NCBI GenBank assembly: GCA_947561715.1
Contig: OX387200.1
Location: 21,702,501 to 21,766,500 of the forward strand
Direction: 5' to 3'
Origin: Ascidia mentula
Taxonomy: Eukaryota; Chordata; Ascidiacea; Phlebobranchia; Ascidiidae
DNA: 64,000 bases
The stretch's first letter is position 1. Each line of letters begins with the position of its first letter. The notes below the pieces were generated by a model. It was given only the letters and a program-made list of their open reading frames with translations, was not told the DNA's origin and did no database searches. The position numbers were made by a program, and so were the translations under genes. Below, in pieces: positions 1 through 12,210 of the stretch.

Positions 1-801
1 AACTAAATTTACTGAAACAACCCGTATATTAGTAATGGCATAAGTCAAACTGTAGGCACAAGTTCAGCATGACGGTTACGTGGTAAAACGAAACAAGCGC
101 AACTCGGCTTTGTTTAAGGTTCATTTTGTAAACATGGTGGTTCATAAACGAACGACGCCATGTAAATGATTGATGCCAATTGGAAGTGTTGTGTTAGTCT
201 CATAAAGCTCTGATATAAAAATGAAAGCCTTTCATTTGTACTCGTGCCACTAATTTTCCAAAGCGGTTATGATTTGCAGATATAGAAATATGTTTAAAAC
301 CAAAACTCCCTAAAACGGTTAGACGATGTGCAGACCATTCACGTCCAGTCCTGCAGGCCCACAAAATCGCTTCAGCAACGCAAATACAGACAAAAGAAAA
401 AAGGGGATATAATTATTCGCTTCAGTGCACTCCAATATGCTGCAGGCGTTTTCTCACATGGGCGCTGCAAAATGATGCAACTCAGGAAGTCCTAACTGTA
501 TCAACCACATTGTTGCCATAGCCATTATTAACGTTTTGGACGATGATATTCGGCAGAACGAACAATAAGCGAGCAAGCTACATAGCTTTGATCGATCGAT
601 CCTGACGCTCCTCAAATATGATTGATTTTGCTTTATCATAAGCGCAGCTGAACAAACCTGCTAGTTTTGGTGAAATCCGTTCGAAAAAATAATGTTGCTG
701 CTAAACGCCTGCAATTCACAGTACTGAAGATGATTTTTTAATGGCAAAATAAAACCACGGTTTAATCACACGTAACATAGAATATTTAACCACACTTTCT
801 G
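1..801. other. No gene seen (left edge)
   Basis: I see no supported exon here. The short open frames are AT-rich and lack splice or domain support. If the gene at 802-1650 begins further upstream, this stretch is intron. Confidence 0.4.
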
Positions 802-1650
802 ATGTCAACACAGGTGCCCATGGAGTTGGAGGAAATTGATCTCAAACTGAAGCCGGAACGAAAACCATCAGTGATCGTCCCCATGGACGACTTTGACATA
901 AACGCGATAAGAAGGGAAGAAGAGAGACTGAATGAAGAGGAAGACAAGGACAAGATCAAGGTTATGGTGAAGATGGAGAAGGCCGTGAAACCCGACAAAC
1001 CACTCTACAAAAGTCAATCCATTGAGTACGAGAATCCCATGGTTAGTGTTTGAACTGTTGCCACATAGGTAGCTATAAATTGGTTTGTAGCCAATGTACG
1101 CAACAAAAGCTTCAGCAGTAACGTGATTTACAAGCTGAATTTTGGTTGAAACGCACGCGCCAAAAACAAACAACGATCAAGTTATAAGAGGGAAAAACCA
1201 AACGTTGTTCGAAAGATTTTTTTATTACGTGTGGGGAGTTGGTTGCTGCGTAGTCTTGTAATAAGGATTTACCAAAATATTTTTGGTGAGGTTTTGCAAG
1301 AGTCGAGTTAAAAAATAATAGGATTAAGAACTTTTATTTTGAAAATCTTCGAAAATAATTGCAACAACACCGTAACAACTCCAACAATAGCTCTTTGATT
1401 GACCTAAATATTTGGCCAACATGACGTGACTGATGTCAGCCTATTTCACGACTAAACCGACCTTTGTATAAAGATCGCCAAACTGGAGCGAGCTGAGGAA
1501 TTTAGGCGACAACAGGAACAGAGAAGACACGAGGAGGAAATGAAAAAGCGTAAAAGTAAAAAAGTTGCGGTGGAAAAGTACGATCGAACCCCTGACGCCC
1601 CCGAAGCTCCACAGAAGCCCTCAAGACGCGTAGCAGTGGACAAATATTAA
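802..1650 (+). CDS. Two terminal exons of a small charged protein, possibly a cytoplasmic tail
   Basis: Exons 802-1041 and 1474-1650 join in phase 0 (donor gttagt, acceptor tataaag) to give 138 aa ending at TAA 1648-1650. The ATG at 802 may not be the true start: the bases just before 815 (tcaacacag) also look like a splice acceptor, so the first exon may be internal and the gene may begin left of the window. The product is highly charged and rich in Glu, Lys and Arg, with no signal peptide or membrane segment. Near residue 70 is YKSQSIEYENPM, and exon 2 carries the near-repeat VAVEKYD and VAVDKY, the second being the C-terminus. Tyr motifs in a charged context suit an intracellular tail, and the next gene also ends in a Tyr-bearing charged tail, but no homology was established. 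An ATTAAA poly(A)-like signal lies near 1710. I do not recognise the family. Confidence 0.5.
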
Positions 1651-3162
1651 CCATTGTCAAGTCGTATTGGAGTTTGAATGCAAAAGAAACATGTCAATTC
1701 AGTTGCATCTATTAAACAACTTCTATTGTTGAAATATGTTTACCGATATCTAGTATATTGTTCACAAAACCACTATAAGCGAATTCATTATAATCACACG
1801 CACTGTTGTATCGTTCTGTATTTTTAATGACCTCTACAATTGTTGATGATGGAATTTGGTCAGTAGTGTAGAATGTGCGAGCAATGGCAACAACAAATCG
1901 ACTGAATTTCTCAAACAGTAACCGTTCACATCTGGGTAAAATCCGTGTTTCACTTGTTTTTTTGTTTTTTATTGTAAAGAATTGTCTTTTGTTAACGATG
2001 GGCGATAAAAATCTTTGTTCTACTTTGACGAGTGTTTGTACATTAAGCACCATGCAACGAATATACGATACCTTTAATATATCCACATTTACCGTGAACC
2101 CAATGTTTGGTTTCTGTAGCAAACAGTGGTTAGTTTTAGCAACAGGTCTTCTGAAGTGACAACATAAAATTTATTATTGTGGTGGTTTTACATAAATGTA
2201 CAACTTCAGTTGACAAAATCTATAAGGTAAACCTTATCATGAAAATAAAGACATTATTTGTTTGTAAATGTATGAGGTCACGGTCACTTTTATTTCGGCA
2301 TCACTTTTACAATCAGGACAGACCATTAAACCTGTGTAAGAACTGTATTAGGAAATTGTATGTGCTTAGGTTTGGGCAACAGTAATCTTGGTGAGAGCAA
2401 ACGGAAGCAATTCAGGTGAATTGTGACTCACAACATTCTCGATGAAGCGTGGCACGATATATCATCACAGTTACCTATGAGAGGGATACTCTATTTAGGC
2501 AGGACTGCGTATTCAGCTTGGCTCATGCATGTCATAACGCAAACGTAGTATAACATCCTGCCAGCTTTAAAAGGAAAAGTCCGATGCGTCAGGCATTCAG
2601 GGTTGGCTCTGGTGTCACTTTGCATTACGCACTGCACGCGTAGAAGAAGCTCCCCACCTTCCTTGAATGTATTCACCGCTTAGAGGAGGGGGCCTTTTGG
2701 GAATCTCAGTATAGGAGTTGCACAAAGAAAGAAGGCAGCATATTACAGTGAAATTACAAGCTGCGCACGCGCGTCGCCTTACGCGAGGAAATATAAGAAC
2801 CCGTTGCCAGGGGTCGAGCCTGTATTTAAATATCGGGCAATGGAGGATGTGTAATTAGCATCGGCGAGGGTCTATGCGGACTTATGTTCAGTTTACGTTT
2901 AACTATGTGCGGTACAGATAGGTTATGTGTGCAGTATACGTTATATAAAGTAAATGTGCCTAATGACAGAGGAGGAACGAACATAAAATAAGCAAACCCT
3001 TTAGAAACAATTTATTGTAGGAAATCATACTGTATAGTTTAAACGATAGTTCAGGCACTTGTTTTTATGCTTTTTAAATTTCGTGCATAAATAACGCAGC
3101 ATTTTTATATATTCGCTTATTTCCCAACAGGAAATAAAAACTAAAAATTATTCTGCAAAACG
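1651..3162. other. Intergenic, no gene seen
   Basis: Presumably the 3' UTR of the upstream gene followed by AT-rich spacer. Small open frames on both strands have no start context, splice sites or recognisable domain. Nothing else supported. Confidence 0.4.
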
Positions 3163-6100
3163 ATGAAGACATCAGCGGTCTTCTATTTACTGGTGTTATG
3201 TGCTACAAATATTAGGGGCCAGTCTACGACTTGCCCTCCGCCAAACAACCACTGTGATTGTGGGGACGCAGTCGACGGAGTTGTGAGCTGCTCTGCAATC
3301 AGTGAAATACCACAACTTCTACCAAACACAACTGCTTGGTTGGACTTGGATAAAAGCGTCATTGGACCGATTTTGATGCGATATCAGGTGTGTGCTTTTG
3401 AAGCAATTCACAATTTGAGTGAAAATATACAAATTAGTGATTTTACTATTTGCACTGGTAGATATCAATTTAAACTATAATTCAAAATAGCTGTGGTACA
3501 AGAATGCCCACTTTATAACAGAAACTGTTACGAGTGTGCAAAATTTAGAATAACATACGCAATCGAACTTTGAGTATCTTTGTATGGTCATATTATCCAT
3601 ATTTGTGACTTAAACATCCGTTCCGGATAATCCTAAGAAACTGTGAAGTGACTGCAAAGCAGAAATAAACAACGCAGACTTGATTTTAACCTTATTCGGC
3701 TTCGCGTCCGTCGTGGCGCTCACAACACGTTTTGTCTGCAAACTGTTTGTGACGCAATTTGGCGGACTGTCATCTTAAAAACAGTTGTATGACGCAACAG
3801 ATAGACTCAACACACTTCCGCAAAGAGAGTGTGTCACATGCCATTCTTGTAAGCCTTACTATGACAAATACAGCGCAACGTTTTTGGCTTATCTAAGACA
3901 TGAAATGTCATGTCAAACAGGCGTTTTTTGGACAAATTTAGTATTGCAACTATATGACAAACACAAAATGAAAAATAGCAAACAAATACAATAATATGCG
4001 CAAAAGAGCCATAATAATCATTGAGAGCTGAAATACAATAATTTTTAACAATTGCACCAAAAAAAAATTAATCTATAATACCAAGGAAGGAAGTGCTTGT
4101 AAGTTCATTGTGGTCGTAAAATAATCAGCAACGCTTGTTTGCAGTTACAACGACTGAACTCACTCAAGCTGACAAATTTCTATCTTTCAAACAACAAGAT
4201 TGTGGCAATTGAAGATATGTCTTTTGACATGATGTATTTGCTTACGGAACTGGATTTGTCTGGAAACAGCATTAAGGGTAAGAAGCAAACAGTTTCATAA
4301 CCTTTTAATTCCGCATTGGTTACAAACACTTATTTAATGCAAGTTTAATTTGACTTGCTGCCTAAATAAAAAGTTTGAAGATGTTCAAGTTTACGTTTGA
4401 AACATAAAACACATTCCAGACCAATGCAAATAATTAAGGGGTTAATTTGTCATATAATTATCATTACAAGGTGTTGATTTGCAAGTTTTATGATTCATAT
4501 GTCATTATGTCACAGGTTGTTATGTCACCCCATGCGTGTTGTGTGATGCTGGTCACATGCCTATATTGTTTACGTGTTTTAATTAAGAAAAAAAAAATTA
4601 CTGTGCTAGAATAGCCAAGTGTTTAAAAATCGCAATAAGAAGCAAGCGTCAAATTTATCAAGTTAACGTTTGAAATGTACAGCAAGTGTTGCTTATTTAC
4701 CATCATCTTTTTTACCACACCGGGATTTGAACCCAGAAAACCCTGGACACGAATCCTGATCAAATTTTTTTTGGTATATGGGTCGAGCACTTGAACGATG
4801 TTGCCAATTGTCCTTGTGCATTTCTCTGACTTATTAACGCCACCTCGTGGTTATTCCAGGCCTCAGCGATAACACCTTGGTGGGGCTAAAGAGTCTGAAG
4901 ACGCTATACTTGTCTAACAATCAGCTCAAAGAGTTGCCACAACGAATGTTTGAGCATGTTCCCATGCTGCAGTACTTAGACTTGGAGAACAACCAACTCA
5001 CAACGATTGGAAGAGAGTTCACGTCACTCTCCAAGCTCTCCTTTTTGTATCTTGCATCGAACGAAGTGAGCATAAAAACAACCCGGTCACTGATCGACAA
5101 AAAATACTTTAAGTCTAAATTTTTGTATTCACATTTTCTGTCAAGAACTTCATTAGACATAAGTCACAATGCGATTTTTTTGCTAAATTGGCTACAAATT
5201 CACCGAAAAAAATTCGATAGTCTGATTAGTTTTATTAACAAGTTTAATTTGTTTTGTTGCAATGGCCGATATAAATTACAATTGAAAACGACTTTAAGCC
5301 TGACAAAACCCTTCCATGTTTACATTCATAAATAAATTTACAGCTGACCGACATCGCCAGGGAGGGTTTGTCCGGTCTCTCGTCTCTCAACCACCTCTCT
5401 CTGTTCGGGAACAAACTCACTCTTCCCCAGGCATCGTGGTTCGTTGACATCGAACGAAACAACGGGACGGCAGAGATAGACAGACGGGTGAAGACGAGCA
5501 TGGTTTACCCGAACCCGTGGTTGTGCTGTGCCGGCGTCACTCTCTACTACCAACACTTGCTGACGGTTTCGCGGACTGAGAAGAGTTACGATCAACTCAA
5601 CCTCGTGTGCTCGTGGCCCGTGACGCTCTCCGGCCGCTTGATGGCGTCCTTGTCACAGGCAGAGATAGGAGCAAATGAGTGTGCGGATTACCACAAGACG
5701 ACAACGTATCCACCTTTGCCGACTACATCAGGTTAATACGCTAAATGTTTAGGCATTCGTCGATTTCTTTAGTTGTGACTTTGTGTTAAGTTATCACGAA
5801 AAATATGTTTGCTACTTTTGTTGTGATATGTTGTAGAACGATTATAATCATTGGAAATTATACTAGACCTAAAAAAAGAAAAAAATCCCACTACTTTTAG
5901 CACAGAAATTTGATTCAACATATGTATATATTATAACCCACAAATGGACAAATAGATTACGTTACAAGAAATTAACGGTTGACACTCGACAGAAACAATT
6001 ACGGTTCCACCACACCCAACCAGCAGTTACGTCAACTTCATGGGTGGTTTGGATGATGCTGGAGCATTCTTTATCCTTCTGTTAGTGGCTGTGATAGGTG

Positions 6101-6709
6101 GAGTCATCGTAGCTGGGGTTTGTTACTTTAAGCACAACAAAAAAAGTCGGGTGGCCGTCCAAGAGTTCGTGTTAAGCATGAGGACCGACAAGGTGAAGGC
6201 CGAAAGGGACGCGGAGAAAGCGGTAAGCAAGACTCGGATTTAAGTGGAACTGTTGCCTTATGTAAACAAACTGAAGGCAAGACTTTATAATTATAATTCT
6301 TAGCAATCCGCATTTTACTTTTAGTCTACCAACAGTTGCTGTAAAAATGCGCCTATCGTATTTTACGTAACAAGGGAAATTTACTTCCTGCTATAACACA
6401 GTTAAGAAATGCATAGGCTGAATAGGCACCTATTTTGTTAATATTCCCATATGATACCAGCAAGCGATACGAACAATCGAGTGATCAAATTTCACTTTCA
6501 TCTCACAGCCGACTCGCCCCTACAAACAGGAAAGAACCGTTTACGGTTCAAGTGGAGAGATGATCGGCCGAAACGGGAACGAGCCACACGAAAACGTGCC
6601 AACCGATATCCGTATAAGCAACAAGAGGTTTAAAAATGTAGTCGGAGACAGCACTGATTACAGTGAAGACGAAGTGTGGAATTCTAAACAACGACGTCAG
6701 CCATTTTAA
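3163..6709 (+). CDS. Leucine-rich-repeat single-pass membrane protein, 460 aa
   Basis: Six exons join in consistent phase: 3163-3387, 4145-4277, 4860-5065, 5344-5731, 5993-6222 and 6509-6709 (TAA 6707-6709); an AATAAA lies at 6783. Residues 1-20 are a signal peptide. A Cys cluster (CPPPNNHCDC) forms the N-terminal LRR cap. Exons 2 to 4 give about five to six LRRs with the LxxLxLxxNxL pattern, for example LKTLYLSNNQLKELP. Exon 4 ends in a typical C-terminal cap that starts NPWLCC and has later Cys at SW(P) and NEC. Exon 5 has a Thr/Pro stalk, a roughly 21-residue membrane helix (ILLLVAVIGGVIVAGV) and a basic stop-transfer. Exon 6 is a charged tail with Tyr in acidic context (DSTDYSEDE). This is the layout of extracellular LRR recognition or adhesion receptors; the ligand is unknown. 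The exons lacking an ATG are easily missed by open-frame searches. A further LRR exon between 3387 and 4145 is possible but not seen. Confidence 0.85.
4711..4800 (-). repeat. tRNA-derived SINE-like fragment
   Basis: Lies in intron 2 of the LRR gene. On the minus strand it contains GGGTTCAAATCCC, a close match to the RNA polymerase III B box, followed by GGTGTGGTA. Sequences at 26712-26790 and 27082-27160 share a GATC..GGAATTCG-like block and the TCGG(T/C)GTGGT(A/C) end, which suggests a dispersed family. No A box or full tRNA fold was established. Confidence 0.4.
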
Positions 6710-7197
6710 GTTATGCAAACAATTGTGTCTGATGCGAATCTCAGGGACCTGCGAAAGATGTTTTTTTTTTGTTCAATCAACCAATAAAATGTATGGTCTG
6801 TATGTAGTTTAACAAAGGTAAAATTGTGTATTTTGATATGCGAGGTGTTTTAACAGTCATATTGCCCACGTACTATTTGTCGCATCTGTCACGTTATATT
6901 TCTCAAGCTTTAATTGCTACAATAAACATATGATTAGTTCTGAATCGCGTCCATTGAACAAGTACCCACCGATTGAACAACTAATTTGTGTCAACTGCTA
7001 ATACTTGCACACACAATTTATCTCGCAGATTCGTTAGAAAAGTTTTAAAACCATTTTGAAAACAGCTTTCGTGGATAAACTTTTAAATCTTGTCATATTG
7101 CGCGACAAGTTCATGGGTATAACACAGGTAAATTAGACGTGAACGTAATGAACAGGTCTGCTACAGATTAAGAAAAAACACAACATAAAGACGCAAA
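6710..7197. other. 3' UTR and spacer, no gene seen
   Basis: Holds the AATAAA at 6783 for the LRR gene and AT-rich spacer. No further coding signal supported. Confidence 0.4.
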
Positions 7198-7653
7198 ATG
7201 AGATGGACATTCAGCATCATAGAAGCCCAACGGGGTTTCCACAGTTGGAGATATAACCCAAGTAATTTCCGTGACAAAATAAAACCCATCCCGACTGTTA
7301 TCATTGTTAAGGATAATTGCGTGAATTCAATAGACCACTGCCCACAAAAGACTGGGAAATCTAGTTTGGGAAAGCACCTTATGGGAGCAACCGACTTTGT
7401 CGAATCGTTAATTCATTACTTCACCTACCGCGACACAATGACTCGACAGGATTGGTTTTCACTTAGCGCAATAAATGTACGGCTGGAAGTAGTTGGGCCT
7501 TTCCCATTCACCGTCAACACGCGGAGCGGACATAACGGGATGCAGCAAGCGCAGGGTTTTATTCGAGTACACAGCAAAATTGGCGAGGATGTGGTAAACA
7601 TATTTGAAATGAAAGGCAGAACGTTTTTTGTGGCATGGAAAGATATTTTGTGA
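7198..7653 (+). CDS. Doubtful 151-aa hypothetical protein
   Basis: An uninterrupted ATG-to-TGA frame just upstream of the first 7TM gene. The product has no signal peptide, no membrane segment and no motif I recognise; its composition is mixed and not low-complexity. It could be a small intronless gene, part of the 7TM gene's 5' UTR, or chance. Its length in AT-rich DNA is the only argument for it. Confidence 0.25.
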   Translation: MRWTFSIIEAQRGFHSWRYNPSNFRDKIKPIPTVIIVKDNCVNSIDHCPQKTGKSSLGKHLMGATDFVESLIHYFTYRDTMTRQDWFSLSAINVRLEVVGPFPFTVNTRSGHNGMQQAQGFIRVHSKIGEDVVNIFEMKGRTFFVAWKDIL

Positions 7654-7768
7654 ACTTTTTCAAGCTTGTTTTCATTTGTTTAGAGTTTTGTTTGGTTAGC
7701 GCGATATTGTAAGTAAAAAAACATACGAAGGTTGGTGAACTTATGTCTTATGTGAGCAAACATGAAAT

Positions 7769-8839
7769 ATGACTTCCACATGGTCTAATTACGTCACTAC
7801 TGCTGTAAACAGTGACGTCACAACAACGTGGGAAATAGAACTAACAGCCTTGACGTGTTTTGTTGCCCTGCTAACGTTGATCAGCTTTTACGTCACAGTT
7901 TCGTTGGTTTTTCATCAGTATCGACTTCAACGGTTTGCGCCAAAAAGAGCAAGACTACACGAGGACAATCAAAAACGGAGAAGAAAAGTTTTAGTGAATA
8001 CTCTCTGCATAGGAGCGGCACTTTCCACCACTGCAAGATGTTGCGCTGAGATCACCTACATTTACTGGGGTGCAGCCACTGACAGAAGCTGCACGTTTGC
8101 GTTGCGGCTTCACATCTTTTTGTACGCACTTACCATGACTTTCATCTACGTGCACTTGTGGCACAGACAACGTTTTTTGTATGAGGAGCAAAGCATGAGG
8201 GAATACAACTCCTCTTGCACCCGGCTTTTGAGTTGGTTTGTTCTGGTCACAATGGTCGCTTCGTTGATCGTTGTCACCACCCTTTTCATGTCAACCCGAT
8301 CATATAGTAGCTGTAACGGACGTTGTGAAGTTGTTGCAACCATAGGAAGAGATGTTCCGTGGATAGTTCTAGCATCGTGCTCAGTGACCTGGCAGTTTGT
8401 GCTGGTTTATTTGTTCGTTGCTCCGCTTGTCAAGCACAATATCCAGCACCGCCATACACTGTCCAGAATGGGAAGCAGAAGAAGCAAAGGAAGACAAATC
8501 ACTCCCATTATACGTCGGGCGGTTGTGGCTGTTTGCTTCTGCGTGGTATCCGACGTTGTAGCTGTCACCCTTACTTTTGTTGCGATTAACTTTGAGAAAC
8601 CAATACTTGTGTCCAACGTTGTGTACGATGGTAGTTTGGTGATAAATCTCATTAGTATCGTGTGTTCGTTTAAAAACTGGAAGCACCGTTTGTTTCCTTG
8701 GTGTGTTAAACGTGACATTGTAGAACTTTCACCAACTAGTCCGGTTACGCCTGCTGTTAAAATGACAACAAAACGATTTATTTTTAACATTTCTAACGGT
8801 AATAATGGAACTGTTGGCATCCATGATCAACAAACATGA
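7769..8839 (+). CDS. Intronless seven-transmembrane receptor-like protein, 356 aa
   Basis: One ATG-to-TGA frame, followed by AATAAA at 8895. Seven hydrophobic segments lie at about residues 25-48, 78-100, 113-131, 150-172, 195-220, 250-272 and 285-302. A Cys before segment 3 (DRSC) and Cys in the loop after segment 4 (SSCNGRC) could form the usual GPCR extracellular disulfide. The segment 3 end is LWHRQRFLY where rhodopsin-class receptors have DRY, and there is no CWxP or NPxxY. Basic intracellular loops and a Thr/Ser-rich tail fit an inside C-terminus. It is a clear paralog of the protein at 12211-13668, sharing LLSWFVL, a PW(I/L)VL, PLV and an IN.I block near segment 7. A GPCR-like role is inferred; ligand and coupling are unknown. 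Confidence 0.75.
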   Translation: MTSTWSNYVTTAVNSDVTTTWEIELTALTCFVALLTLISFYVTVSLVFHQYRLQRFAPKRARLHEDNQKRRRKVLVNTLCIGAALSTTARCCAEITYIYWGAATDRSCTFALRLHIFLYALTMTFIYVHLWHRQRFLYEEQSMREYNSSCTRLLSWFVLVTMVASLIVVTTLFMSTRSYSSCNGRCEVVATIGRDVPWIVLASCSVTWQFVLVYLFVAPLVKHNIQHRHTLSRMGSRRSKGRQITPIIRRAVVAVCFCVVSDVVAVTLTFVAINFEKPILVSNVVYDGSLVINLISIVCSFKNWKHRLFPWCVKRDIVELSPTSPVTPAVKMTTKRFIFNISNGNNGTVGIHDQQT

Positions 8840-9464
8840 AGCTGTAAACAACTTGTCTTTGAAATTTTTACTTCTATTGCGTGGAAAACAAACAAATAAA
8901 CTTTGAAAAGTGAAAAAAAATTGCGAACTTCCTCTGTTACAAATCGCCATTTTGAGACATAGCTAGGGGAATTGGTACAGGAAAATACGGTTGCGACACG
9001 GCGTTTTATCGGTGGAAGTTTGTAACCTTGTTGTCACATCAAGCGCATCTTTTGTACAAAACCACTTGTGCGTTGAGCGCAACAAATTCCACCTTTACAA
9101 GGGAGAGGTGTGGTTAACCTGTAAACGGTTGATCAAAAAAAAACATGATATGTTGCTCCCTCAAATTGGAGATACAGGACTGACGCAACGAGTGTCGGAA
9201 AAGCCACAAACGCAAAGGTTTCGTGTCAAGGAATCACGTAGACGTTTTACTAATCACACGTTAATGGATGTTTACCCGACAGTGACCTTCTCCCTTCTGT
9301 CTCCACATGGAACAACTGGTTATTTGTCTCAGAGGAATCCGACCTTTCTACTTTGCATGTTTCAATTGTCGGTTTCACCTAATACAAGTTAATAATACGG
9401 CGATGATGGCGATTGGCCACCATAGACCCGTTGATGTGAAAGGAAGAGACCGATTCATAAAAAT

Positions 9465-9663
9465 TGCTGAAATAATGCCCCTCTGGCAAATTTATTGTAT
9501 CGACGTTTCGGTTTCTATACAGCAACCTTCACCAGGAGATGGTTTCGGTTGCTGCAGCATCTCCTGAAGAAGGCTGCTGTATAGAAACCGAAACGTCGAT
9601 ACAATAAATTTGCCAGAAGAGCATTTCAGCAAGAAAACATGCCAGGCAGCGTCAGTAATATTT
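9465..9663. mobile_element. Foldback element with 13-bp target-site duplication
   Basis: Two arms of about 73 bp (9468-9540 and 9561-9633) are nearly perfect reverse complements around a short loop. The right side continues to a tail containing ATGCCAGGCAGC. The element is flanked by GATTCATAAAAAT (9452-9464) and GATTAATAAAAAT (9664-9676), a 12/13 match. Related copies are at 19013-19219 and 44913-45381: all share the GAAACGT(C/T)GGTTTC core, a CTGA(A/G)GAAG block and a TGCC(A/T)GGCA tail. Long, variable-length duplications suggest target-primed insertion (retroposon or Penelope-like derivative) rather than a cut-and-paste transposon. Confidence 0.7.
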
Positions 9664-9872
9664 GATTAATAAAAATACCCAAATTAAAAGTCAACTTATG
9701 CATGATGTTTATTACACCACAACAAGCGACGTTCACTTGTCATGCTTATACAACGTAGCCTTGTGAATGTGAATCTTTTCGCAAAACATGAGCGCACGAA
9801 ACGAGAAAACTCTGTAGCACCGTCTAGCGTATGCAATGCAGCGCGGAAGTACGTCAGTCTCTGCTGAAAAAG

Positions 9873-9879
9873 TATAAAA
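9873..9879 (+). promoter_or_regulatory. TATA-like box without an assigned gene
   Basis: TATAAAA about 20 bases after a TACGTCA half-CRE-like site. No convincing coding exon follows, so this is only a candidate promoter. Confidence 0.25.
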
Positions 9880-12210
9880 GCAAACTTTGAATCTTAACTA
9901 CCAGAAATGTTTGATTGACGAAAACTCTTCGGTTTAATTAACATTTTGTTGCTTCAATGACATTTTTGAACTTTGGAAAAACCAGCTGAAATTGTTCTTG
10001 TAGTTCGGCTTAACAAGAACACGCACCACGCCATGCGTTTTGTCAGGTACGAGGTAGACTACATTACCAAACAATTACTGAGTGTTGTTATGGTAAAAGA
10101 AGTCGAGTCGCTTTTGCAGTTACAAGTGGTGCACCTTGACCGCACAGGAAAGGAGCCGCGAAGTCTGCGGTACCTGCGGGCTGTCACGCATCACCGAACA
10201 CCTATTGTTCTAGAATATCCCACAGTACAAATAACTTGCAGCGCGATGGGCAAATTCACCATAACATTCTATCTTTGTTAGTGATCATATTTTCGAACAA
10301 TGACCACGTAATTACGGAGTATGATTTTATTTTTGAAATTAACAGATTGTTTACATTTGCTTATGTAAATAAAAACTAGATCAACACTAAATGACTAACT
10401 GCTAATTATATTGTTACCAAGCTTACATTGGGGCTAAAACTAAACCTATTATTGAACAGTCACGTAAAAACTGTTTTTGCGCAAATCAAACGCACTATTT
10501 ACCAAATTAAATAAGCTTTACTTTCAACATAGCATTATGTCAAAGTAACAAACATTAACGTATATAGTATATGTTGAAGCAAATACCGAACGCCCAAGCA
10601 GATAAAAGATATTCTGGAGTAGAGACATTTTATGATTTACGACTGCCGCATGCCCGCTGTTGGACAAACAGGAACACAATCTGGAAGATTTATTACCAAA
10701 GTGCAAGATGTGAAGATAAGACGCAGCCCTCGATTCAACCGAGGGATCAACGCCGACCAAAATTAACATTTTTACCCGCTTCGTCCACTTTGAAACAATA
10801 GGCCGCCCCTGGCGAACTGTCGACAGTTCTTTGTTTTCTGACTGTTTTCCTTGTTTCCACAGCAATGCTGGTGGGGAAGCAAATATCGTCGCGCATGACT
10901 GCACAACCGCAAGTCAGTGGCGTGTCTAACGAACTGTGACGCCATCATACCTAAAGCCACTTTTTCTGGCGACTTGCTTCCCAAAGTCTGTTGGATTAGC
11001 GAGTGCCCAATTCATCAATTGTCACTGAGACAAGCAGGCTTTAGTCAGACAAGGAAGAAATTACCAAATGTTTCGTACCTTTATAAGGATACGAAGGAAC
11101 ATAATTACAGAAGTCAATTTGACTTTGTTCAAACAAATATAATGTTTTTTTTTTAACAAAGAAATAATAACCAATTATGCCTAATGTTTAAATTCGAGTA
11201 AAAACTTACTCAACTAACAACAAACTTTGGGACGAAAGTATTTTTAATTGCGGATCTACAAGTGTTATTTATTTTTACATAGTATTTTAGTCTAACAGGA
11301 TATGACCACCAGGGGTCGCCTTTATCGAGCGGACACATCCATAAAGGCACATATTAAAAAACAACTCCAGACCAATTAAGTGGGGAATGCCCTGATACGT
11401 CAGACGTTCACGTGACGTGCAAGGGGAGTAGGCCAAGTCACTGATGCGTGTCATGCAGAAACAGCTCAAATAATGGCGTGCCCGACGATGCGGAAAAAAG
11501 ACGGGGCTGGTTTATGTTGGAGAGGATTTAATTTCGAAATAGAATTTGAGCCGGTTCGTGTGACCCGTATGTAACACCTTAGGTAGTGATTTTCAGATAA
11601 GGTTTGTCAATGAATGGAATAATTATAGGTTATGAAACCCCTTTAGTTTTACTTTAACGTTAACGAAAGTGTTTTGGGGACAGACTTCCAGAGAAAGGAT
11701 GTATTTAGCGAAGACAATATGGTCGTCATTATCGGAATTTGGTTCTCAGCTTTGGAAGTTCGCAATTTTGTGATTTGAAATAAAAATACGCGGTTACCTT
11801 TAAAAACTTACGTTTATCTGAAAGCTTGTAAACAACAATTCAGTTCGCGTAAACACGCAGACGTCGGCCATTTTGAAAAAATAAACGGTTACAATAAGTT
11901 CAATTGTCAGTGTATTACGTATATAATTCTCAGTGTTAAAAATGCGTCAAAGTTTCTTCAGCATTTTAAACAGAAAACAAACATAGAAATGGCATCGTTT
12001 TTGCTGAACGAGTGATTTAGTATTGCTGTGTTAAAATGTAGAGCGTACAGGCCAGCAGGCAAGCTTAAAACAACAAGTGAGTTTTCACGCTGTCTGCAGC
12101 TGCAACAGGCCAATATATTTCAAAGACAGAAATTAACCACAACGCTTAACCTTGCTATGCTTCCAGGTCCTAGCTTTTAGCTTAAAACATTTTACTTTCG
12201 TGAACGAGAA

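Larger units (their letters stand above)
8840..12210. other. Long spacer between the 7TM genes, no supported gene
   Basis: Contains the foldback element at 9465-9663 and a TATA-like box at 9873. Open frames at 8991-9392, 9973-10281 and 10571-10801 were considered; none has domain similarity, and the frame at 9973 starts with TTG. A gene starting near 9900 cannot be excluded. Confidence 0.35.

Noticed and set aside
8991..9392. 133-codon open frame after the first 7TM gene
   Set aside because: No domain, odd composition, overlaps other frames and runs up to a foldback element; probably chance.
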